Shown: positions 5,101 to 8,705 of the stretch, in pieces | Position numbering within the stretch: the stretch's first letter is position 1 | Layout: every line of letters starts with the position of its first letter | NCBI GenBank assembly: GCA_040758475.1 | Contig: JBFLVN010000158.1 | Span: 1-8,705 of the forward strand | Length of the DNA: 8,705 nucleotides | Reading direction: 5' to 3' | Origin: JBFLVN01 sp040758475 | GTDB taxonomy: Bacteria > JAGRBM01 | Notes under the pieces: generated by a model | The model's database searches: none | Seen by the model: only the letters and a program-made list of their open reading frames with translations | Told to the model about the DNA's origin: nothing | Position numbers and translations under genes: made by a program

Positions 5101-7494
5101 GGGATCGATTTCGGGATCGGCGGGACGATTTCCTTGAGCGATTGGTTGCCGAACATTGAGGACGACCTCGCGATCTCAGGTCCAGGGGCTCAGGCGCTCC
5201 GGGTCGAGAACTATGCTTTATCCGTTTATAGCGACGGAAACGCCATCGACGTTTCCGTCAGTGGGCTCACGCTGGCCTACGGGGAGAATAACAGTGGAGC
5301 GCTTCTGTATGTCGGTTACACCGACCAGGTGGCCGTCACCGGCGTGGTTTTCGACAATGGATTTGCCACCGACGACGGTGGTGCCGTTTATATTGAAGGA
5401 GACGGCGAATTGACGGTCAATGACAGTGATTTCTTCGGTAGCAACGCCGATGGCTCCGGTGGGGCCATTTACAACGACGGGGGAACGCTCACCGTCGTGG
5501 GCGGATCGTTCGTCAACAATGAGGCTTATTGCGGCGATGGCGGGGCCATTTATAACGATGAAGGGGACGTAACCATTATCGGAGCAACCTTCGAGGACAA
5601 CGAAGTGGGCGATTGCAGTGATGGGGGGGCCATCGCCTCATACTACGGCAGCCTCACGGTCCGCGATTCCATTTTCACGGACAACGACGCCGACGACAAC
5701 GGCGGGGCGATTTATGCCTACAGTGGCGAGATCACCATCGAGGGGAGCACTTTCCTGGCCAACGACGCCGACTACGGCGGGGCCATCTACATCGAGGCCA
5801 ATGGAGACAACCTGGAAGCATCCATTGCGGAGAATGTTTTTGAGGAAAACGAGGCGGCGGCGGGTGGCGCCGTTTACGTGGGTCTTTTCGAGAGTTTCGG
5901 CGCAGTAGCTATTTCGGATAGCACCTTCACGTCGAACTACGCCTGGGATGAGGGTGGTGGGGCCCTCTATTACGACCTCATGTACGTGGCCGCCAACTTG
6001 ACGCTTTCCGGAAGCACGCTGGATCAAAACGGGGCCTACAATAATGGCAACGGCGGGGCGATTTACGTGTACACGGCGGACGGCGGGGACGAGGACGGCA
6101 CCGTTCTCACGATTTCAGACAGCACCATCTCGGGCAACTCCGCCTATTACTACGGCGGTGGCATTTATACCGAGGATTCTCTGACGCTCATCAGCACGGC
6201 GGTCGAGGACAACGTGGCCAGCTTCGACAACTGCTGCGAGTACGCGGGCGGCGGGATTTATTCTAGCAGCGGCTACGGTGACCTCACCATCCTGGGTGGC
6301 TCGGTGAGCGGGAACGAGATGTTCGAAGGCTACGGCGGGGGGATTTTCTTCTATACAGGCGATGGCGATCTGGAAATCACGGGCGCCATCATCGACGGAA
6401 ACGGCGCTTACGATGGGGCCGGGATTTACTTCGGGGCGGAAGGAAGCGGCGAATTCACCCTCACGGCCAGCACGGTTTCCAACAACGAAGGGGACGGCGG
6501 CACGGGCGGGGTCGCTATTTATTATGGACCGGCCATCATCGAGCAATCCTCGATTATCGGCAACCTGGGGGACGAATACCCGGGTGGGATTTATGTTTAT
6601 TACTCAGACACGACGATCGTGAACAGCACCGTGAGCGGCAATGCGTCCATGTGCTCGGGCGGCGGCATCTACAATTACGGCTCCCTGGAAATCCTCCATT
6701 CTACCATCACGGAGAACTTGGCCGACGCAAGCTTTGACTGCGATGGTTACGGCGGCGGCATCTTCAACAGCGGTGACCTCTTGCTCACGAGCTCCATCGT
6801 GGCGGGGAATTTCAACTTCACAAATGGTTATCCGGACGTGGTCGACGACGGGGGCTTCCTCTCCGGCGGAACGAACGTGATCGGAAACGGAAACGGTGTG
6901 GGAGAATTCGACGAGAGCGACGTGGTGGGAGAGGACCCGCTCCTGGGGGCGCTCATTTCCGCCACGGGCGATCCGGGTACCTGGGTCCATCCGCTCCTTC
7001 CGGGCTCGCCCGCCATCGGCCTCGCGGCGGCGGCCACCTGTCCGGACGAAGACCAACTCGGGTTGGAGCGGGAAGCGGATGATTGCGACGCGGGGGCGGT
7101 GGTTTCCAACATTCCGGTCGCCATCCTCTCGTTTGCGGTCACGCCCGAAGAGGGCGTCCAGGCCGGCGAGACGGCGACCCTTTCCTGGGAGACGGCCGGC
7201 GCCACGGCCTGCGTGATCGTGAGCCCCACGGGCGTTACTCCCGTGGACGCGAGCGGCACCCTGGACGTAACGCCGTTGGTTCCCACGGTTTATCTCCTCG
7301 TGTGCAACGGGGAAGACGGGCCGGTGACGGAGGAACTAGCGGTGACGGTGAACGGCATGCCGCCCAGCAGCTCGGGCTGCGAGCTCTCGCCCCAGAGCCG
7401 CGGCGGCCTTGGCTCCGAAGGGAGCCTCTTGCTCGTGGCCATCGCGGGGGCGTTCTACTTCGAGCGCCGCCGCCGGGCCCGCGCCCGCGGCTAG
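2191..7494 (+). CDS. Tandem double surface protein: two CSLREA/Pmp-type beta-helix modules in one reading frame
   Basis: This 1767-residue frame contains two complete paralogous secreted proteins. Module 1 (1-898): signal peptide 1-27 (AQA/ATF), CSLREA domain 28-66 (Cys47, Cys56), a right-handed beta-helix of roughly 25-residue coils at about 75-690 with Pmp motifs (FIGN, FTDN, FSGN; GGAI, GGGI), a choice-of-anchor-Q-like segment near 740-775, an Ig-like domain at about 782-853, Cys862, a hydrophobic helix 875-889 and basic KLRKGR. Module 2 (899-1767) repeats this order: new signal peptide 899-924 (ARA/ATF), CSLREA, beta-helix, anchor-Q segment, Ig-like domain, SGC motif (Cys at nt 7378-7380), hydrophobic helix, RRRR tail. 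Such proteins are expected on the cell surface, perhaps as adhesins; I see no catalytic motif and no autotransporter barrel. No stop separates the modules, although nt 4885 has its own ATG and ribosome-binding site. It could be a polyprotein, two nested products, or a lost or misread stop. Confidence 0.85.
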   Translation: MNRFLAVLAAGGLGLFCAFSAPMAAQAATFTVNDTGDGADLALDGVCEVTASTGDCTLRAAIQEANSVAGADTINFDSELNGAVITLGGALPTITGDLTVTGPGAGLLTIDADDDYAVFGVDSEGAGATVSLSGMSLFDGIQEGAALLYVGPTDTVSAAGVYFVSGYVIVGAIYNEGTLTVTNSKFIGNQAVEGGDGAAILNNGGTVTITGTDFIGNYAESDGGAIYNDGGTLTVTGGSFKYNSAGCEGGAIFNDEGDVTITGVTFDQNQSDGCDSGGAIYSGGGSLTVSGSTFTDNEANFGSGGAIASYDSILDVDESVFSGNQSSWGGAISAAGGDGEESLAADISIAGSTFEDNDGGEGGGAVAIEVYYVAGTVSISENTMTSNYAYNGGAVFVYFYDSNATVLISGSTLSGNEAYEGGSGGGLYVYDNNENYVIEGNVSITDSTISGNTASSSGGGIYTSDSLTLINTAVDDNVASFDNCCEYAGGGIYFGSESGSVTILGGSVSGNSAYSSDGGGIYFSSFDGTLDITGAVIDGNYSDSSGGGIYFNTEGGEFTLTASTVSNNEAGGTSGVHIDASEATVEQSSIIGNGGGEGPGGLYFEAGEGTLVNSTVSGNTSYCSPGGVQNVDLLTILHATITQNVTDLNGFCGADGGGLYSSEGTTTVTSSIIAGNFDFSSEGGANIYPDISAIITSGGTNVIGDSEGVSGLDPSDVVDVDALLGALISATGDPGTWVHPLLPESPAIGLAAAATCPTDDQLGYDRDAENCDAGAVVADLSVAIDSFTAERGEGGAFTLSWTALSATGCILLTPAGVTPVDTEGTLEVSAPAGTTYILICNGEGGPVTAQVTLGGGGSSGGCSLGSGSRGGPGSGAGLLLLAVAGMFFLEKLRKGRITMKRFPLLLALLAVLAAPLAAPLVARAATFTVDDTGDDSDFNAGDGICEVFDGEGVCTLRAAIQEANALGGADGIDFGIGGTISLSDWLPNIEDDLAISGPGAQALRVENYALSVYSDGNAIDVSVSGLTLAYGENNSGALLYVGYTDQVAVTGVVFDNGFATDDGGAVYIEGDGELTVNDSDFFGSNADGSGGAIYNDGGTLTVVGGSFVNNEAYCGDGGAIYNDEGDVTIIGATFEDNEVGDCSDGGAIASYYGSLTVRDSIFTDNDADDNGGAIYAYSGEITIEGSTFLANDADYGGAIYIEANGDNLEASIAENVFEENEAAAGGAVYVGLFESFGAVAISDSTFTSNYAWDEGGGALYYDLMYVAANLTLSGSTLDQNGAYNNGNGGAIYVYTADGGDEDGTVLTISDSTISGNSAYYYGGGIYTEDSLTLISTAVEDNVASFDNCCEYAGGGIYSSSGYGDLTILGGSVSGNEMFEGYGGGIFFYTGDGDLEITGAIIDGNGAYDGAGIYFGAEGSGEFTLTASTVSNNEGDGGTGGVAIYYGPAIIEQSSIIGNLGDEYPGGIYVYYSDTTIVNSTVSGNASMCSGGGIYNYGSLEILHSTITENLADASFDCDGYGGGIFNSGDLLLTSSIVAGNFNFTNGYPDVVDDGGFLSGGTNVIGNGNGVGEFDESDVVGEDPLLGALISATGDPGTWVHPLLPGSPAIGLAAAATCPDEDQLGLEREADDCDAGAVVSNIPVAILSFAVTPEEGVQAGETATLSWETAGATACVIVSPTGVTPVDASGTLDVTPLVPTVYLLVCNGEDGPVTEELAVTVNGMPPSSSGCELSPQSRGGLGSEGSLLLVAIAGAFYFERRRRARARG
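2272..2388 (+). other. CSLREA N-terminal domain, module 1
   Basis: This covers residues 28-66, directly after the predicted signal peptidase site. It shows FTVNDTGDG, Cys47 and the hallmark CTLRAAIQEAN beginning at Cys56. The family is known as an N-terminal domain of large secreted beta-helix proteins. The two cysteines occur at the same positions (47 and 56, local numbering) in module 2 and may form a disulfide. Confidence 0.85.
2769..2776 (+). repeat. G8 homopolymer in the module 1 coding region
   Basis: Eight consecutive G span codons 193-196 (gag ggg ggg gat), inside a beta-helix coil that module 2 appears to lack. A one-base slip would shift the frame early in the protein. Poly-G tracts are known to vary in some chlamydial pmp genes; here this is only a positional analogy. 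Confidence 0.5.
3583..3670 (+). repeat. Conserved block of the module duplication, copy 1 (partner 6175-6262)
   Basis: This stretch aligns without gaps to 6175-6262 at an offset of 2592 bases. The shared protein includes VASFDNCCEYAGGGIY with an adjacent cysteine pair. Most differences are at third codon positions, pointing to paralogy under protein-level constraint. Confidence 0.75.
4357..4457 (+). repeat. Most conserved block of the module duplication, copy 1 (partner 6940-7040)
   Basis: This aligns without gaps to 6940-7040, with about nine differences in 101 bases by my count. It encodes LLGALISATGDPGTWVHPLL and then SPAIGLAAAATC. It is clearly more similar than the surrounding beta-helix DNA, which suggests recent gene conversion or strong constraint on this anchor-Q-like segment. 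Confidence 0.8.
4774..4878 (+). other. Internal C-terminal sorting signal of module 1
   Basis: Residues 862-896 follow a Gly/Ser linker: Cys862, a Gly/Ser/Arg spacer, a hydrophobic helix at 875-889 and the basic tail KLRKGR. This tripartite plan matches Cys-containing C-terminal sorting signals such as MYXO-CTERM, JDVT-CTERM or Synerg-CTERM; I cannot say which class. Such signals normally end a protein, but here the frame runs on into a signal peptide. Confidence 0.65.
4872..4887 (+). promoter_or_regulatory. Internal Shine-Dalgarno and ATG at the module junction
   Basis: GGGGAGG (4872-4878) is followed after 6 bases by ATG (4885-4887), in frame with the upstream module. The ATG begins MKRF and a complete signal peptide. 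As a stand-alone gene, 4885-7494 would encode 869 residues. This strongly suggests that module 2 was, or still is, translated as a separate protein. Confidence 0.7.
4885..4962 (+). other. Internal signal peptide of module 2
   Basis: These 26 residues show a basic MKR start, a hydrophobic Leu/Ala core and a signal-peptidase-I-like VARA/ATF end. The mature sequence then begins ATFTV, exactly as in module 1. In the fused protein it would act as a second membrane segment running from cytoplasm to periplasm. Confidence 0.8.
4926..4949 (+). repeat. Tandem 12-bp duplication inside the module 2 signal peptide
   Basis: GGCGGCGCCCCT occurs twice in direct succession (4926-4937 and 4938-4949), followed by an imperfect third start. 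It encodes the repeated LAAP in LAAPLAAPL. It looks like an in-frame slippage event that lengthened the hydrophobic core. Confidence 0.75.
4963..5082 (+). other. CSLREA N-terminal domain, module 2
   Basis: This follows the internal signal peptide directly and repeats the module 1 pattern: FTVDDTGDD, a first Cys at local position 47 and CTLRAAIQEAN from Cys56. A second N-terminal domain inside one frame is direct evidence that two complete proteins are joined. Confidence 0.85.
5623..5629 (+). repeat. G7 homopolymer in the module 2 coding region
   Basis: Seven consecutive G lie in the beta-helix of module 2, within codons for a DGGAI turn. The site does not align with the G8 tract of module 1, so the two runs are not simply inherited from the duplication. 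Confidence 0.45.
6175..6262 (+). repeat. Conserved block of the module duplication, copy 2 (partner 3583-3670)
   Basis: This is the module 2 counterpart of 3583-3670 and retains the FDNCCEYAGGG cysteine pair. Confidence 0.75.
6940..7040 (+). repeat. Most conserved block of the module duplication, copy 2 (partner 4357-4457)
   Basis: This is the module 2 counterpart of 4357-4457. The offset of 2583 bases, against 2694 at the module starts, shows that module 2 is shorter by about 37 codons upstream of this point, roughly one beta-helix coil plus small indels. Confidence 0.8.
7378..7491 (+). other. C-terminal sorting signal of module 2
   Basis: The last 38 residues start at the Cys of SSSGCEL. 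They continue through a Gly/Ser/Arg spacer, the hydrophobic SLLLVAIAGAFYF and an Arg-rich tail (ERRRRARARG). The plan matches the internal signal of module 1 (RGGxGS spacer, LLLxxxAG helix), confirming that both are the same kind of signal. An intramembrane sorting protease elsewhere in the genome would be expected to process it. Confidence 0.7.
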
Positions 7495-7517
7495 TCCCAG
7501 GTATCAGTACAAGCGAC

Positions 7518-7544
7518 GGGCGGCCCGGAAGGGCCGCCCTTTTT
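7518..7544 (+). terminator. Strong intrinsic terminator after the double surface-protein gene
   Basis: GGGCGGCCC (7518-7526) pairs perfectly with GGGCCGCCC (7531-7539) around a GGAA tetraloop of the GNRA type, followed by five T. It lies 24 bases past the TAG stop and should separate this transcript from the Tim44-like gene. Confidence 0.92.
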
Positions 7545-7591
7545 GTTGGAGGCTGGTGTGTAGCGCTCAACAGAGCTAAGATTGGCCTTTC

Positions 7592-8410
7592 ATGAAACGG
7601 AAATTTCAGTTGTCAAAATTCGCGTTATTTACCGCCTCTTTGATGGTGGCGTTCCTCGTTTTGACAGCCGCCGAAGCCTTTGCCCGTGCGGGTGGTGGGG
7701 GAGGGAGTTCCAGTGGCGGAGGCTCTGGAGGAGGCTTTTATTCAGGCTGCGGCAGATGGGGTAACCGTTGTGATGTACTGGATTTAATTTTTGAATTTCT
7801 ATTTTTCTCTGTGGTTGCGATTGGATATGTCGCTATAAAAATACGCTGGCAAATCGCGCTTCGCTGGAACAGCTGGCGCAGCGAACGGCTCCTGCGGAAG
7901 CTCGCCCGCCTCGATCCCGTCTGGGACCCGGAGGCCATCAAGGCTCGTGCGACGGAAACATTCGCTCGCGTTCAGATCGCATGGCGGGAACGGGACCAGT
8001 CCATCTGCCGGGATTTCGTGACCGAGCGGCTTTATGAGGAGCACAAACGGCAGACCGACCGCATGCTGGCCGAGCGGACCATTAACGAACTGGACCGCCT
8101 CGAACTTCGGAGCATCCGGGTTGTCGGCGTGTTGGATGTAGCCAGAGGAAAGGGCGATACCTTGTGGGTCTGCGTCAAGGGCGCCGCCACGGATTATGTA
8201 CGCGATGTTTCCACGGGGATCGTTTTTGAGGGTGATCCCAAGAAGCATGAAAGCTTTTGGGAACTCTGGGTGTTTACCCGTTCGGACAAGGGATGGGTCT
8301 TGGATGAAATTCTGCCCAAGCCCACGGGTAGCGAACTATGGGCTTTTCAGCCCTACAGCGAAGTGATCAACGAGCAGGAAGTGGCGGAACGCATGTCGTT
8401 CCGCACATAA
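7592..8410 (+). CDS. Tim44-like domain membrane protein
   Basis: This 272-residue protein begins with a hydrophobic signal segment (about 1-29, ending AEA or AFA). A Gly/Ser-rich stretch (34-48), two cysteines (53, 60) and a transmembrane helix (about 62-83) with Arg/Lys after it follow. The rest, from WDPEAIKARA near residue 111 to about 250, is a Tim44-like (NTF2-like fold) domain; the run AWRERDQSICRDFVTERLY and later SFWELWVFTR...GWVLDEILP are typical. Signal, Gly-rich linker, membrane helix and Tim44 domain is the usual order in bacterial relatives of mitochondrial Tim44, whose role is poorly defined. The ATG at 7592 gives a complete signal segment, but no clear Shine-Dalgarno precedes it and no confident promoter lies in the short gap after the terminator. 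The first 80 or so codons are visibly more AT-rich than the rest, partly because they encode hydrophobic segments. It converges with the crotonase gene. Confidence 0.9.
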   Translation: MKRKFQLSKFALFTASLMVAFLVLTAAEAFARAGGGGGSSSGGGSGGGFYSGCGRWGNRCDVLDLIFEFLFFSVVAIGYVAIKIRWQIALRWNSWRSERLLRKLARLDPVWDPEAIKARATETFARVQIAWRERDQSICRDFVTERLYEEHKRQTDRMLAERTINELDRLELRSIRVVGVLDVARGKGDTLWVCVKGAATDYVRDVSTGIVFEGDPKKHESFWELWVFTRSDKGWVLDEILPKPTGSELWAFQPYSEVINEQEVAERMSFRT

Positions 8411-8424
8411 CCGTTCCCGAATGT

Positions 8425-8705
8425 TCACCGCCCCTTGAACTTGGCGGGGCGTTTTTGCATCCAGGCCATGATGGCTTCGGTCAGGTCTTCGCTCGTGAGG
8501 AAGGCGGAGTTCCAGAGGGCGACGTAATCCAAACCCTCGGCCACGGTGCGGTCTTCGCAGACCCGAAGGACGTGCTTCGTCCCCTGGACGGCGAGGGGGC
8601 TATTGGCCGCGATCTCCTCGGCCAGCTTCTTGGCGGCGGCGTGGAGGTTTTCGACCGTTTCGTAGACTTCGTTTACGAGGCCGATCTGCTTGGCATAGTC
8701 GCCCG
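8425..8705 (-). CDS. Enoyl-CoA hydratase/isomerase (crotonase) family protein, C-terminal 92 residues
   Basis: This gene runs off the right edge; only the last 92 codons and the TGA (8427 to 8425) are present, so the active-site loops are outside the window. The visible part reads GDYAKQIGLVNEVYE, then SPLAVQGTKHVL, GLDYVALWNSAFL, and ends in KRPAKFKGR. This is the C-terminal helical region of crotonases, which packs in trimer formation, with the usual KR(x)nFKGR ending. The family hydrates or isomerises unsaturated acyl-CoA, commonly in fatty-acid or amino-acid degradation. SPLAVQGTK with GLDYVALWN is particularly like the delta3,5-delta2,4-dienoyl-CoA isomerase branch (eukaryotic ECH1 and bacterial relatives), but the decisive acidic residues are not visible. 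It converges with the Tim44-like gene, 14 bases separating the stops. Confidence 0.92.
   Translation of the reverse strand, partial: GDYAKQIGLVNEVYETVENLHAAAKKLAEEIAANSPLAVQGTKHVLRVCEDRTVAEGLDYVALWNSAFLTSEDLTEAIMAWMQKRPAKFKGR
8429..8456 (+). terminator. Probable terminator of the Tim44-like gene, embedded in the convergent crotonase 3' end
   Basis: CGCCCC (8429-8434) pairs with GGGGCG (8446-8451) around an 11-base loop, followed by five T (8452-8456). It begins 18 bases after the Tim44-like stop and overlaps the last codons of the convergent gene. The long loop makes this a weaker call than 7518-7544. Confidence 0.5.

Noticed and set aside
7554..7582. TGGTGT...TAAGAT as a promoter for the Tim44-like gene
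   Set aside because: The -35 is poor and the match is within chance expectation; I could not identify a convincing promoter in the gap.

Overview
The window is GC-rich DNA (roughly 60 % by eye) from a Gram-negative-type environmental bacterium that could not be identified further. Pointers to this are a lipoprotein with a lipobox, surface proteins with CSLREA N-termini and Cys-containing C-terminal sorting signals, a bacterial Tim44-like protein and a crotonase. Secreted proteins with such C-terminal signals are typical of deltaproteobacterial lineages and many uncultured phyla, so the placement is only a guess.

Layout from left to right. Positions 1-246 are non-coding and hold a 28-bp palindromic repeat and a long interrupted hairpin. 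Positions 247-1914 (minus) encode an unrecognised 555-residue lipoprotein with a coiled-coil/glycine-rich core. Positions 1915-2190 are a divergent promoter region with a perfect TATAAT facing left, a sigma70-like promoter facing right, several perfect inverted repeats, and a stem-loop predicted to lie at the very 5' end of the rightward mRNA. Positions 2191-7494 (plus) are one uninterrupted frame of 1767 codons made of two complete paralogous surface proteins joined head to tail. Each module has its own signal peptide, CSLREA domain, Pmp-type beta-helix (FxxN/GGAI repeats), choice-of-anchor-Q-like segment, Ig-like domain and C-terminal sorting signal. There is no stop codon between them, although a good Shine-Dalgarno and ATG sit at the junction. 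A strong intrinsic terminator follows at 7518-7544. Positions 7592-8410 (plus) encode a membrane-anchored Tim44-like protein, and 8425-8705 (minus, running off the right edge) the C-terminus of an enoyl-CoA hydratase/isomerase.

The most notable object is the double surface protein. Its order (sorting signal with a basic tail, then at once a new signal peptide) is topologically consistent with a polyprotein that could be cut into two surface proteins. The strong internal ribosome-binding site equally allows two overlapping products, and a lost stop codon or an assembly error is also possible. Each module also carries a long G homopolymer (G8 and G7) inside the beta-helix coding region, reminiscent of the poly-G tracts that vary in chlamydial pmp genes. 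The lipoprotein and the surface protein are transcribed divergently from a shared region and may be co-regulated. The Tim44-like gene and the crotonase have no evident functional link to them.
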